A stretch of 64,000 nucleotides of DNA from [Lactobacillus] timonensis (GCF_900240275.1 NZ_LT964761.1:667387-731386); one strand, 5' to 3'; shown: positions 1-8,686, counted from the stretch's first letter. Notes: generated by a model from the letters alone, not told the origin. Translations and numbers: made by a program.

Positions 1-766
1 GCGCCAGCCCGTTGACTAAGTAATCGACATCAAAGTAGATGAAAGCAAGACTCTCACCAATCTTTGCCGGATAACAAAGCCACTTGCCGTCCTGGTCGGC
101 AAACTTAGCTACCGGGTTGTAGTCGACCGCTGAGAAGACCCCTTCCCGCTTGTTGCTCTTTGTGTGCATCATCAACGGTGGACGGAGCATTACCCGGTCA
201 ATAAACGGCACTTCTTTCAGTGCCTCGTAGCCAGCTGGCATCTTCCACTGGTGGTGGTCGATTAGCATCGCCGCGTTAGTCCCGGCATCCAACTGACGGT
301 AGACCTTATTTGGGAAGCCCTGTAATTTTTCCTCGATTGTTCGGTAAAGGACCCGGATTTGGTCGTTGAAGAAGTTATCAACTTCGCGGAACTTAGCGCC
401 AATAATCTTATTTTGGCTGTAGTCCATGATTGATACCCGCAGGTATGACCGATAATAGGTATAGAAATTTTCGATACTGTCGAGGATTTCCCCACGACTG
501 TAATGGTCGTAGGCCGAAATATCATCAACCAGGATCTTCTTGATGACGCTAACGTAGTCTTCGGCGGTCTGGTTTTCAAATGAGTCGTTACGCTCACCAT
601 TGTGCAGTGAATGGAGGTAAATCCGTACCATCGTCTTCCACTCATCGCTGTTGATCATCTCGTACATATTGGTGTAATAGCGTTTACTGAAATTGAGTAA
701 CGCCACCTTCCGGCTTGGTGCAATGTATAGTGAATCCGTTTGAACTGTTCGTCTATTTTCTCCCAT
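1..766 (-). CDS. Uncharacterised protein, C-terminal part outside the window
   Basis: An open leftward frame of about 255 codons runs off the left edge. The start ATG at 766 (MGENRRTVQTDSLYIAPSRK) has an AGGAAAGG ribosome binding site about 10 bases upstream. The visible part is soluble and rich in aromatic and charged residues, with no membrane segment and no signal peptide. I do not recognise a family and no catalytic motif is evident. It is transcribed divergently from the aminotransferase gene, with a 244-base spacer between them. The frame is clean and codon use resembles its neighbours, so it is probably a real gene, but its function is unknown. Confidence 0.8.
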   Translation of the reverse strand, partial: MGENRRTVQTDSLYIAPSRKVALLNFSKRYYTNMYEMINSDEWKTMVRIYLHSLHNGERNDSFENQTAEDYVSVIKKILVDDISAYDHYSRGEILDSIENFYTYYRSYLRVSIMDYSQNKIIGAKFREVDNFFNDQIRVLYRTIEEKLQGFPNKVYRQLDAGTNAAMLIDHHQWKMPAGYEALKEVPFIDRVMLRPPLMMHTKSNKREGVFSAVDYNPVAKFADQDGKWLCYPAKIGESLAFIYFDVDYLVNGLA

Positions 767-927
767 CGCTGATCGACCTTTCCTAATTAAATTCTCATTT
801 AGTCCGTCAATAATATTGTACCCTATTTTCCAATAGCCCGTAGATTCTTTTCTGTTGTGCAAGCCCGAAAACGGTTTGAACTGCGCAAGATAGCGAACAA
901 TAATCCCTAATTGCCTCTGGATCGTTC

Positions 928-956
928 TTGACGATTAGTTTTAAAATGACTAAACT
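928..956 (+). promoter_or_regulatory. Promoter of the aminotransferase gene
   Basis: TTGACG (928-933) and TAAACT (951-956) are separated by exactly 17 bases and lie 54 bases before the aminotransferase start. This is the best sigma-A-like pair in the divergent spacer. Confidence 0.55.
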
Positions 957-1010
957 AGTCTTAATCATTATTAATCAAATACTCAGTTAAAGCTCGAAGG
1001 AGGAGTTCTT

Positions 1011-2189
1011 ATGGAACTGGCGTCAAGTTTAAAGGGTCAGATTAATCCCCGTTTGCTCGCAGTAAGTGCTTCAGGGGTTCGTTCGTTTGATGCAATGGTC
1101 TCCAGCATCCCCGGCGTGGTAAAGCTAACCATTGGTGAACCGGACCTCAATACACCGGAACACGTCAAGAGTGCTGCTAACCACAGTATCACCAATAACG
1201 ACTCGCACTACGCGCCGCAAAACGGGACGGAAGAATTCCGGCAGGCGGTCGTTAACTATATTCACCGGACTCGCGGTTTAGATTACGACCCAGCTACAGA
1301 AGTCGTCGCGACTATCGGGGCCACGGAGGCGATCTCTTCCACCTTCTTCTCCATTCTTAAGCCAGGCGATAAGATCATTATTCCAACACCTGAATGGTCA
1401 CTGTATTTCCCGTTAGCTGAACTAGCTGGGGCTGCACCGATTCAAGTCGACACTTCTGCCGATGACTTTGTCCTGACACCAAAACACCTGGAACAAGTCC
1501 TCGAAGAACACGGGGAAAGTGTCAAGGCGATCCTGCTCAACTACCCGAACAACCCCACTGGTCGGGAATACCCTGAAGAGGTGCTTCGTGGGTTGGCAAA
1601 GGTCATTGAAGAACACAACCTCTTCTGTATCGCCGATGAAATTTATAGCGACCTGGTTTACAACGGCAAGCACTTCTCCATCGCGAATGCCATCCAGGAC
1701 CGTACAGTGCTGATTAGCGGGCTGTCTAAGTCCCACGCCATGACTGGCTACCGACTGGGCTACCTGTGCGCACCAGCCGACCTGGCAGCACAAATCAACA
1801 AGATGCACTCCCTGATGGTGACTGCCGTTAACGACAGTGCCCAGGCTGCCGGTGCTGAAGCACTGAACAATGGTGAAATGGACCCGGTTGAATCCAGCAA
1901 GGTCTACGTTGAACGTCGTGACTTCCTTGCAAGCGCCCTGAACGAAATTGGCATGCCGCCAGTTTCACCCGACGGTGCTTTCTACCTCTTCGCCAAGATT
2001 CCAGCATCCTTCGGCACTGATGACCTCGATTTTGCGACCCGTTTGGCCAAGGAAGGCAAGGTTGGCTGTGTCCCAGGATCATACTTCGGTGAAGGCGGCA
2101 AGGGCTACGTCCGCTTCTCCTACGCCGCTTCAATGAACACTATTCAGGAAGCTGCTAAGCGCCTGAAGGCCTTCGTTGCTAACAACTAA
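1011..2189 (+). CDS. PLP-dependent class I/II aminotransferase
   Basis: This 392-residue protein is a fold-type I aminotransferase of the AspC/PatA kind, which moves an amino group between an amino acid and a 2-oxo acid in the cytoplasm. The Schiff-base lysine is K240 in SGLSKSHAMTG, the N-terminal part has the GEPDLNTPEHV substrate-loop motif, and NYPNNPTG is the conserved Asn-Pro segment. Length is normal for the family. The ATG follows AAGGAGGAG at ideal spacing. Likely substrates are aspartate, aromatic amino acids or N-acetyl-diaminopimelate, and the sequence alone does not decide which. It is monocistronic, with its own promoter and terminator. Confidence 0.9.
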   Translation: MELASSLKGQINPRLLAVSASGVRSFDAMVSSIPGVVKLTIGEPDLNTPEHVKSAANHSITNNDSHYAPQNGTEEFRQAVVNYIHRTRGLDYDPATEVVATIGATEAISSTFFSILKPGDKIIIPTPEWSLYFPLAELAGAAPIQVDTSADDFVLTPKHLEQVLEEHGESVKAILLNYPNNPTGREYPEEVLRGLAKVIEEHNLFCIADEIYSDLVYNGKHFSIANAIQDRTVLISGLSKSHAMTGYRLGYLCAPADLAAQINKMHSLMVTAVNDSAQAAGAEALNNGEMDPVESSKVYVERRDFLASALNEIGMPPVSPDGAFYLFAKIPASFGTDDLDFATRLAKEGKVGCVPGSYFGEGGKGYVRFSYAASMNTIQEAAKRLKAFVANN

Positions 2190-2204
2190 TAGTAATAATA
2201 TTGC

Positions 2205-2251
2205 CCCCGTGAATGGCTGGCTGCTTGCTAGTTGTTCCCGGGGATTTTTTT
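2205..2251 (+). terminator. Rho-independent terminator
   Basis: CCCCGTGAA pairs with TTCCCGGGG (one mismatch) around a 21-base loop and is followed by a run of seven T. It closes the aminotransferase transcript. Confidence 0.8.
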
Positions 2252-2354
2252 GTTGAAAAATTATTAACTAACGCGTTTTCACTTGACTGATAGCCGGGAA
2301 AGTACGTTATCCTAGTTACTAACTTTATTTTTTAGGAAAAGGAGTAATCCCGTC

Positions 2355-3209
2355 ATGAACATGATAATAGCGTTAATTCCCGCCATCGGTTGGGGAGCAA
2401 TGCCATTAATTACTGGGAAGGTCGGCGGATCACCCGTGAACCAGATTTTTGGCATCGGCGCCGGCGCCTCCATCATCGGCCTGCTGGCTTTCCTCGTCAC
2501 TAAGCCAACAGTTAGTCCCGCCGCTTTTGCCCTGGCCGTTCTCTGTGGCGCTCTCTGGACGATCGGTCAAATCGGCCAGTTTATTTCTTTCAAACACATT
2601 GGCGTCACTAACACTATTCCACTCTCAACCGTCTTCCAGTTAGTTGGTAATTCGTTGATCGGTATTATCATTTTTGGGGATTGGCCAACCCCACGGGCAA
2701 AGGTGATCGGCTTCTCTGCACTCGTTATCGTCATCATTGGGGCCCTTCTCACATCAGTAGTCGACCAAAACGACAAGGGGCTTACCGTCCGTGATGTGCT
2801 CTTCCTTCTTTGTACAACAGTCGGTTACTGGGTGTACTCCTCATTTCCCAATATCGGGATCATCAAACAGCAAAGTACCACCGGGATCTTTCTTCCCGAA
2901 ATGTTGGGCATTTTATTAGGAGCCCTGCTTTATGGTTTCTTTACTGACCGCCAATCGTTTATCCAACGAGCCCAGTACTTAAACATCTTTGGTGGCCTGT
3001 CCTGGGGGATCGCCGCCTTCGCCTACATCTTTTCAGCCCAGACGAATGGCAATACCGCGGCCTTTATTTGGACCCAGCTAAATGTGGTAATTGCGACTTT
3101 TGGCGGAATTATTGTCCTGCATGAACACAAGAGTCCGCGCGAATTGCGGTACACCATTCTTGGGATCATGCTAATCGTTGTCGGCAGTATTGCAACTTCA
3201 TTTGCATAG
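2355..3209 (+). CDS. GRP-family sugar uptake transporter (RbsU/GlcU-like)
   Basis: This 284-residue integral membrane protein has about ten predicted hydrophobic segments and only short loops. The N-terminus IPAIGWGAMPLITGKVGG, the segment IGQFISFKHIGVTNTIPLST and the C-terminal HEHKS loop fit the glucose/ribose porter family (GRP, RbsU/GlcU) of low-GC Gram-positives, which imports sugars with a proton. An AAAGGAG ribosome binding site precedes the ATG. It stands alone between two terminators. TTGACT at 2284 may be its -35 element, but the -10 is weak. The sugar cannot be read from the sequence. GlcU is adjacent to dehydrogenase genes in bacilli, and no such neighbour is present here. Confidence 0.85.
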   Translation: MNMIIALIPAIGWGAMPLITGKVGGSPVNQIFGIGAGASIIGLLAFLVTKPTVSPAAFALAVLCGALWTIGQIGQFISFKHIGVTNTIPLSTVFQLVGNSLIGIIIFGDWPTPRAKVIGFSALVIVIIGALLTSVVDQNDKGLTVRDVLFLLCTTVGYWVYSSFPNIGIIKQQSTTGIFLPEMLGILLGALLYGFFTDRQSFIQRAQYLNIFGGLSWGIAAFAYIFSAQTNGNTAAFIWTQLNVVIATFGGIIVLHEHKSPRELRYTILGIMLIVVGSIATSFA

Positions 3210-3214
3210 AAAAC

Positions 3215-3250
3215 GGCGAATCTGGCATGCCAGATTCGCCTTTCTGCTTT
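3215..3250. terminator. Bidirectional terminator on a 26-bp perfect palindrome
   Basis: Positions 3215-3240 read GGCGAATCTGGCA followed directly by its exact reverse complement, with T-rich sequence after it on the plus strand. It lies between the convergent transporter and the 108-residue protein, so it can end both transcripts. Confidence 0.75.
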
Positions 3251-3575
3251 AACGACCACCAACAATCTTGGCAGCTGCATTTTCTAGTGTTAATAATAGC
3301 CGGTCCGCGTTTCCCCGGAAATCACTGATAAAACTGTCTTCTGTCGAACTAACCGCGCCGACTTGTTTTCCCATAAAGTCGGTCACCACCAGCTGAGTCC
3401 CGGACCAGCTTACATCGTCATAGTGTCCTTCCAGAGCTTCGTCCATCATCGCCTGCATCGTATCGCGAACAGCGTCCTTAATAACATCATCAACGGCGAG
3501 GTCTTCACCATGCACCTTAGCCGCAGCGATTTTCATTGCAACTTCTTCCATATTAGACGGAATTTCAACACTCAT
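3249..3575 (-). CDS. Uncharacterised 108-residue protein
   Basis: This small acidic soluble protein starts MSVEIPSNMEEVAMKIAAAK and has no recognisable domain. The N-terminal half is predicted helical and the middle (VSWSGTQLVVTDFMGKQVG) looks like beta-strands. GGAAAGGAGAGG stands at proper distance before the ATG, which supports a real gene. It is divergent from the GreA-like gene, whose start lies 76 bases away. No cysteine pair, membrane segment or catalytic motif is visible. Function unknown. Confidence 0.7.
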   Translation of the reverse strand: MSVEIPSNMEEVAMKIAAAKVHGEDLAVDDVIKDAVRDTMQAMMDEALEGHYDDVSWSGTQLVVTDFMGKQVGAVSSTEDSFISDFRGNADRLLLTLENAAAKIVGGR

Positions 3576-3651
3576 TCGTCCTCTCCTTTCCCCGCACTTG
3601 ACGGCTTTTTTCCTTCCTATTATGCTAAAAACAGTAAGGAGCGTTTTATTA

Positions 3652-4125
3652 ATGAATGAAATTTATTGGCAGCAGATGACCCCACAGGGTTACCAGGAAA
3701 TCCAGCAGCAAATTGCTGAACTTCAGGATCAGCGTCCCGCCAAAATTGCCCAGCTAAAAGCGGCACGGGCCCTCGGCGACTTGTCCGAAAATACCGAATA
3801 CAGTACCGCCAAGCGGGAACTGCGTCACCTAGAAAGCCGACTGCGTTACCTTAACAAACTGCTCACCTACGCCAAGGTGATGACACCAGCAAATAACGGT
3901 AAAGTGGGGCTGGGATCGACGGTGACGCTGGAATTTACTGATGACCATTCTCAGGTCAGCTACCAGCTAGTCGGCAAGCAGCAAGCCGACGTCAACCGTC
4001 ACTTGCTTTCGTTTGACTCGCCACTGGGCAAAGCCCTGATGCACCAGCCAGCGGGAACCACCGTTAGTGTGACTGCTCCAGCCGGCAATTACCAGGTGAA
4101 GATCCTCAGCATTCAAACCCACTAG
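3652..4125 (+). CDS. GreA/GreB-family transcription elongation factor (paralogue)
   Basis: This 157-residue protein has the two Gre domains: an N-terminal antiparallel coiled coil (about residues 1-75) and a C-terminal FKBP-like domain (about 80-155) that binds RNA polymerase. The coiled-coil tip carries ARALGDLSENTEY, which keeps the Asp and Glu that coordinate the second catalytic Mg2+ for transcript cleavage in GreA. It should therefore rescue backtracked RNA polymerase. The start is the ATG at 3652 because AAGGAG lies 11 bases upstream; an upstream in-frame start at 3598 has no such site. Divergence from housekeeping GreA in the C-terminal half suggests a second copy, with the main greA elsewhere. 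Its stop codon shares the bases CTAG with the stop of the convergent macrodomain gene. Confidence 0.85.
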   Translation: MNEIYWQQMTPQGYQEIQQQIAELQDQRPAKIAQLKAARALGDLSENTEYSTAKRELRHLESRLRYLNKLLTYAKVMTPANNGKVGLGSTVTLEFTDDHSQVSYQLVGKQQADVNRHLLSFDSPLGKALMHQPAGTTVSVTAPAGNYQVKILSIQTH

Positions 4126-4631
4126 CTCAGCTGCAAGGCTCGGCGGTATGCCGCTGCAGTCCGTGAATCAAAGGCCACGAAGAAGACTTCCGCAAGACGG
4201 GGGTCTTTTTTTGTAAACTGGCGAACCGTCTTTATCGCAATCAGTACTGCCCGATCGAGCGGGTAGCCATAAACCCCGGTACTAATTGACGGAAAAGCAA
4301 CTGTCTGGCAACCGTGGGCTACTGCCTCTTGCAAACTGTGGCGGTAACTGTTAGCAAGCAGCTGGGCTTCATTGGCTTGTCCGCCACGCCAGATTGGCCC
4401 TGGAGTATGGATAATCCACTTGGCTGGCAGGTTAAACCCTGGCGTCGTTTTCGTTTCGCCAGTCGGGCATCCCCCAAGCCGTTGACAAGCTTCGCCAAGC
4501 CGGGGACCCGCCGCGCGGTGAATGGCCCCATCCACACCGCCGCCACCAGCAAGGCGGTCGTTGGCGGCGTTAACAATCGCGTCAACCTTAATTGTCGTAA
4601 TGTCGCCCTCCACTACTTTTAATTCTGTCAT
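4122..4631 (-). CDS. Macrodomain protein (O-acetyl-ADP-ribose deacetylase type)
   Basis: This 169-residue protein is a single macrodomain. The motifs are GDITTIKVDAIVNAAN at the N-terminus, the glycine-rich loop AGGGGVDGAIHRAAG, and FPSISTGVYGYP, which contacts the phosphates and distal ribose. Enzymes of the YmdB/TARG class remove acetyl or ADP-ribosyl groups from ADP-ribose derivatives. The ATG at 4631 was chosen over an upstream in-frame start because GAAGGGATC precedes it and the macrodomain fold begins right there. No sirtuin gene is linked, so the in vivo substrate is open. Confidence 0.88.
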   Translation of the reverse strand: MTELKVVEGDITTIKVDAIVNAANDRLAGGGGVDGAIHRAAGPRLGEACQRLGGCPTGETKTTPGFNLPAKWIIHTPGPIWRGGQANEAQLLANSYRHSLQEAVAHGCQTVAFPSISTGVYGYPLDRAVLIAIKTVRQFTKKDPRLAEVFFVAFDSRTAAAYRRALQLS

Positions 4632-4693
4632 GAATGATCCCTTCGTTTCTCCACTTATTATCACTTTACCGAACTGTAAAGTTCCTTCCGATA

Positions 4694-4720
4694 AGCAAAA
4701 CACCAGGTGTTCTTTTTTGC
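4694..4720 (-). terminator. Terminator after pepO
   Basis: GCAAAACACC pairs with GGTGTT and the T-rich far arm. Read leftward it gives AACACC-T-GGTGTT followed by TTTGC. The stem is short, so the call is moderate. Confidence 0.5.
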
Positions 4721-4739
4721 CACCCAGTGTTTAATTCCT

Positions 4740-6650
4740 TTACCAAATGTTGACCCGTTGGTCTTCCGGTAAGTACATCCCGTCGCCTTCGTGGACGTTG
4801 AACGTCGTATAGAAATCAGCCAGGTTCTTAACTTGGACATTGGCCCGCAACTTGTTTGGCGCGTGAACGTCAACGCTTAGCAACAACTGCATATACTGGG
4901 TCGTCGCTTTCATCCGCCAGATCCGCGCCCAGTTAATGAAGAAGGCCTTCAAGTCGGCGTCGTCTTCCTTTTTGGCTGCCGAGAGGGCACAACTGAGCCC
5001 ACCCCCGTCAGCAATATTTTCGGAAACAGTCAGCTTACCGTTAACCTTTTGGCCAGCAAATGGCAGCCCGTCAAATTCATCGATCATTTTCTGAGACAGT
5101 TTCTTAAAGTGCGCCCGGTCTTCATCAGTCCACCAATTATTTAAGTTCCCTTTTTCGTCAAATAACGAACCGTTGTTATCAAAGGCGTGAGAAATTTCGT
5201 GAGCGATGACGGCTCCAATACCACCAAAGTTCTCGCTAGATGACTGCTCAGTGGAGTAGAACGGCGCTTGTAAAACCGCAGCCGGGAAGACAATGATGTT
5301 CTTAAACGGGTGGTAGTAAGCATTAACCGTTGCCGCACTCATTTCCCAACGGTTACGGTCAACTTTCTTTCCCCACTTGCTGAACTGGTCTTCCAGAAAT
5401 ACCCGGCTGAGGTTATTGAGGTTGGCCATCAAGGATTGGCTTAGGTCAACGTGCAACTTATCATAAACCGCCGGCACTTTGTTAGGGAACCCAACCTGGA
5501 TTCCCAATTCATTTAGCTTAACAATCGCCTTTTCACGCGTTTTTGGACTCAGCCATTCGTTGTTTTGCAACCGCTGCTTATAAACGTCAACCATTGAATG
5601 AACCATCCGTTGGACGTCAGCCTTAGCTGCTTGTCCGAAGTAACGGCGACCATAGTAGACCCCCAGAACCTGGCTGAAGACCCCCCGTGCCATCCGGAAA
5701 GCATACTTTTTCTGGTTGACCGGTTTCTTTTGACCGGAAACCGCCCGACCATAACGGCCGTTGAGTTCACGCAATTCATCGGTTAGCAACCCGGCATTGG
5801 ACCGAATGTAATTGACGATCAACCAGGACTTAAAGAGCTCAAAGTGTCCCGTCAAAATATCATCCAAGGCTGCCAGGTACTTTGGTTCAGTAACGATTAC
5901 TTTATCTGGCTTGGCACCAATTAGTCCTTCAATAATTGCTGCTAAGTCAAGCTGCTTGGTATGGTCCGCAAATTCAGTCAGCGTCTGCGGATTGTACATC
6001 TTGCTGTAATCAGCCGCTTCTTCAGCACTCTTCACGTGTGGAACCAACAGCTGGTCAAATGCAACTGTCTGATCAATCAGCTGCTGCGTTTCGTCAGCTG
6101 AAAAGCCAAACTTTGGCAAGACTTCGCCAATGTTCTTCTTCCAGAGTGCCATCAGCTTTGGCCCCTGCTGGTTACCTTGGTCGTAGTAGGACTTGTCAGG
6201 CAGGATCAGACCTGGCGCACCAGCAAAGAGGGCGTTAACCGTTGCGTTTTTCATGTCAGCATCAATATCAAAGAGTACTGGTGCTGCCACCCCGTTTTTG
6301 GCAAATTCCAACCAATGCTCCTGGTAGTCGGCATAAGATTGCAGGGCCTGAACCGGCTTGAGACCATCGAGCAGTGGCTTGGTTCCTTCCTTTTCCCGCC
6401 GTTCAAAGTCTCCCGCTAACTGATACAGCTTCAACAGTTCTGCGAAACGGTTTTCTGTCGGCATCTGGTCATGCTGCTTACCGGCAACAAAGTCATCCAA
6501 GTCCGCCGTCAGTTGCTTTTCCACCTTATCGTCCAGGTTTTGAAAGCCCCCGGTTGCTGGTTTATCGTCAGGAATCGTTGCCTGCTTAACCCATTCCCCG
6601 TTGACCGCTTCGTAAAGGTCGTCCTTGATCATTTTCTGGTTAATCGCCAT
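4740..6650 (-). CDS. pepO: M13-family endopeptidase PepO
   Basis: This 636-residue neprilysin-type zinc metallopeptidase hydrolyses oligopeptides in the cytoplasm; in lactobacilli PepO degrades casein-derived peptides. The zinc site is HEISH at about residue 481, with the third ligand Glu in ENIADGGGLS downstream. The C-terminus ends in VNIW, close to the conserved CxVW end of the family but with no cysteine, as in other bacterial PepO. There is no signal peptide. AAAGGAG precedes the ATG. Length is normal for PepO. It is expressed alone, with a terminator on each side. Confidence 0.95.
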   Translation of the reverse strand: MAINQKMIKDDLYEAVNGEWVKQATIPDDKPATGGFQNLDDKVEKQLTADLDDFVAGKQHDQMPTENRFAELLKLYQLAGDFERREKEGTKPLLDGLKPVQALQSYADYQEHWLEFAKNGVAAPVLFDIDADMKNATVNALFAGAPGLILPDKSYYDQGNQQGPKLMALWKKNIGEVLPKFGFSADETQQLIDQTVAFDQLLVPHVKSAEEAADYSKMYNPQTLTEFADHTKQLDLAAIIEGLIGAKPDKVIVTEPKYLAALDDILTGHFELFKSWLIVNYIRSNAGLLTDELRELNGRYGRAVSGQKKPVNQKKYAFRMARGVFSQVLGVYYGRRYFGQAAKADVQRMVHSMVDVYKQRLQNNEWLSPKTREKAIVKLNELGIQVGFPNKVPAVYDKLHVDLSQSLMANLNNLSRVFLEDQFSKWGKKVDRNRWEMSAATVNAYYHPFKNIIVFPAAVLQAPFYSTEQSSSENFGGIGAVIAHEISHAFDNNGSLFDEKGNLNNWWTDEDRAHFKKLSQKMIDEFDGLPFAGQKVNGKLTVSENIADGGGLSCALSAAKKEDDADLKAFFINWARIWRMKATTQYMQLLLSVDVHAPNKLRANVQVKNLADFYTTFNVHEGDGMYLPEDQRVNIW

Positions 6651-6735
6651 TATGAAACTCCTTTCGCACTTTTCATCTATTATCTAGTATACCGGTTTTT
6701 CCTGCGTTTGACTGCTTTGACGCCACACGAAAAAC

Positions 6736-6763
6736 GAGGCCCGGGCACTTGGCCACAGACCTC
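6736..6763 (-). terminator. Terminator after the first MFS gene
   Basis: GAGGTC pairs with GGCCTC (one G-U) read leftward, followed by TTTTT. It lies 10 bases past the MFS stop codon. Confidence 0.6.
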
Positions 6764-6772
6764 ATTTTATTG

Positions 6773-7966
6773 TTACTTTGTCGCCGAATGATGAGACTTT
6801 TTCTGTCCAAATAATAAGAGTCGGGTAAAGATTAGGATGACTGCCGCAATGATGAAGACGTTACGGTAACCAAGGTGGTCAATTGCCAGCCCACCAACGA
6901 AGGGCCCCAGCGCCTTTCCAAGTGAAGAAAAGACGTTGACCAACCCCTGGTTGCGTCCCTTGATTTTTGTCGGGGTATTCTCATCGACGACCGCCGGTGA
7001 AGCAGGTACATAGAGTGCCTCCCCGATTGTCAGCAAAATCATCGCCAAGACAATCGGAATCTCCGTCTTAGCAACAATCATCACAACAAAGGAACAGAAC
7101 AAGAAACTCAGCCCCCACTGTGATTGCAGTAAGGCTGACGAAAAGATCTTCTTTTTGAGGATTAACAACTGAATCAGGATAATGCCGATTCCGTTAACCA
7201 CCCATAACCGGCTGTAGAACGAGGTGTTAAAGCCCAGGTTTAAGAAATAAACGGACAGGTTCGACATCCACTGAGAATAACAAATCCACATAAAGAGCAG
7301 GGTGATGAAGACCCGGAAGATCAAGCCGGTATTAAATTTCGTCTGGGGCGCCGTTGTTTCTTCCTCTTGTTTGCTTGTCTGCTGAAAAACCACCGCTTTT
7401 TTCCGCGGGTAAACTGTTGGCATAGCTATTGTTGCCACTGCCACCACGATGATCGCTAGGATCAAGATAACCACCATCAAACGGTGGATCCCCCTCCCAT
7501 TATAAAGGAAACTGATAGTTCCAGTACCGACAACCAAACCAATGTTGACCGCCAGATACAGCAGGTTAAAGTCATGCCGTGATTCCTTGCCAATGTCCAT
7601 GTAGGAAACCAGCGCGTACATGACCGTCAATGCCCAACCGTGGATAAAGCCATACGGCAGTAAGAAAACCACGTAGCCAACCAAGCCAGGCGCTAGCAAA
7701 CCAATAAAGGAAACAAACAAGATTCCCCAAACCCCAATCATCAGGACGATGAACGGGTCAATTTGGTCAAAGAGCTGGCCAGCAATTGCACTCCCAATGG
7801 CATTAAGCAGCGAGTAACACATCAGGATAAAACCAATCGCCGTCAGCGAAGCATGGAATTCCTGGTGCATATAAAGCGTGCTAACAGGCCAGACAATCGA
7901 GTACTTAGTATTGATTAAAAAGGCCATGAACAGAACCCGCGGCAACGTTAAGCGTCGTTTAAAAAT
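6773..7966 (-). CDS. MFS transporter, probable ATT start
   Basis: This membrane protein of about 397 residues has twelve hydrophobic segments and a central charged loop (about residues 185-205, KKAVVFQQTSKQEEETTAP), the usual 6+6 layout of a major facilitator. It resembles drug or amino-acid efflux types. The start is unusual. A strong AAGGGGGAG (7982-7974) is placed for a start at 7966, where the codon is ATT and the frame reads IFKRRLTLPRVLF. The next conventional start, TTG at 7945, lies 28 bases from that site, and the first in-frame ATG (7927) would delete most of the first helix. It is a clear paralogue of the MFS gene at 11343-12530, on the other side of the ornithine decarboxylase. 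The substrate is unknown. Confidence 0.8.
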   Translation of the reverse strand: MFKRRLTLPRVLFMAFLINTKYSIVWPVSTLYMHQEFHASLTAIGFILMCYSLLNAIGSAIAGQLFDQIDPFIVLMIGVWGILFVSFIGLLAPGLVGYVVFLLPYGFIHGWALTVMYALVSYMDIGKESRHDFNLLYLAVNIGLVVGTGTISFLYNGRGIHRLMVVILILAIIVVAVATIAMPTVYPRKKAVVFQQTSKQEEETTAPQTKFNTGLIFRVFITLLFMWICYSQWMSNLSVYFLNLGFNTSFYSRLWVVNGIGIILIQLLILKKKIFSSALLQSQWGLSFLFCSFVVMIVAKTEIPIVLAMILLTIGEALYVPASPAVVDENTPTKIKGRNQGLVNVFSSLGKALGPFVGGLAIDHLGYRNVFIIAAVILIFTRLLLFGQKKSHHSATK

Positions 7967-7988
7967 AAATATTCTCCCCCTTCGACGA

Positions 7989-8024
7989 GAACCCCCAGAG
8001 CTGGCAATTCAACTCTGGGGGTTC
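7989..8024 (-). promoter_or_regulatory. 12-bp hairpin just before the MFS ribosome binding site
   Basis: GAACCCCCAGAG and CTCTGGGGGTTC form a perfect 12-bp stem with a 12-base loop. In the leftward transcript it ends six bases before the Shine-Dalgarno AAGGGGGAG and has no U run after it. It does not look like an ordinary terminator; the CCCCC of its 5' arm could pair either with the 3' arm or with the GGGGG of the ribosome binding site. Confidence 0.5.
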
Positions 8025-8056
8025 TAATCACTTTGCGTTTCGAGTTTGCAAGAATG

Positions 8057-8686
8057 CTAGAATGGACGCTGCTGGTTGTTCAAGGAAATCTTACCGTCCG
8101 GGGAGTAGGACAACTGGTTGAGAATTTGGAATTCTTCGTAGCGAACCATCCCGATGGCATACAGCTTAAAACCTTGCAGGTAGCGTTGCTGGATTTCCAC
8201 CTGTAATTGTTGTGGATCGCGAATCAACACACCATTTTGTTCAGTGATTGCCCGTGGTGACAGCGGAATAAGCACTTGCCGGTCTTCCTTGATCATCGCG
8301 TAGTAGAAACCATCGTCGAAGTGACGGGTAACGGTAAAGTGACCCATTAGGTAAACCCAGAATGAGATATAGGCATAATCGTCCTTACCCTTATCGATGG
8401 CGTAAACTTCCAGGTCTGCCAAAGAGCTAATAATCTTCAAACCATTGACCATGTCTTCTGCTTCCTGCTGGTAGTCAGGGTGGTCTGCTAAGTACTGCTT
8501 CACAGCATCTGCCATGCCATCATCCTTAGTAGCGGCCTTCAGTTCTTCTCCATCATGATACTTGGCAAATGGTGCCAGTTCGTGGAGGGCGCCAACGGAT
8601 AACCCCGTATCGATTCCCGCAACAGCGACCTTTACATCGTCGTCTTGGCGCATCGTTTGAATGCGCATTGATTGCCATAATTTCAT
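8057..8686 (-). CDS. Uncharacterised 209-residue protein
   Basis: This soluble, mixed alpha/beta protein starts MKLWQSMRIQTMRQDDDVKV. It has no signal peptide, no membrane segment and no motif I recognise. AAAGGGA precedes the ATG. It lies between the ornithine decarboxylase terminator and the MFS gene in the same direction, so it may share a transcript with the MFS gene through the hairpin at 7989-8024. Nothing in the sequence allows a functional claim. Confidence 0.75.
   Translation of the reverse strand: MKLWQSMRIQTMRQDDDVKVAVAGIDTGLSVGALHELAPFAKYHDGEELKAATKDDGMADAVKQYLADHPDYQQEAEDMVNGLKIISSLADLEVYAIDKGKDDYAYISFWVYLMGHFTVTRHFDDGFYYAMIKEDRQVLIPLSPRAITEQNGVLIRDPQQLQVEIQQRYLQGFKLYAIGMVRYEEFQILNQLSYSPDGKISLNNQQRPF

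Noticed and set aside
2236..2243. CCCGGG before GRP transporter as a Noc site
   Set aside because: Part of a terminator stem; the arms differ from ATTT/AAAT.
6029..6044. CACGTG in pepO as a parS site
   Set aside because: Arms are not palindromic; ordinary coding sequence.
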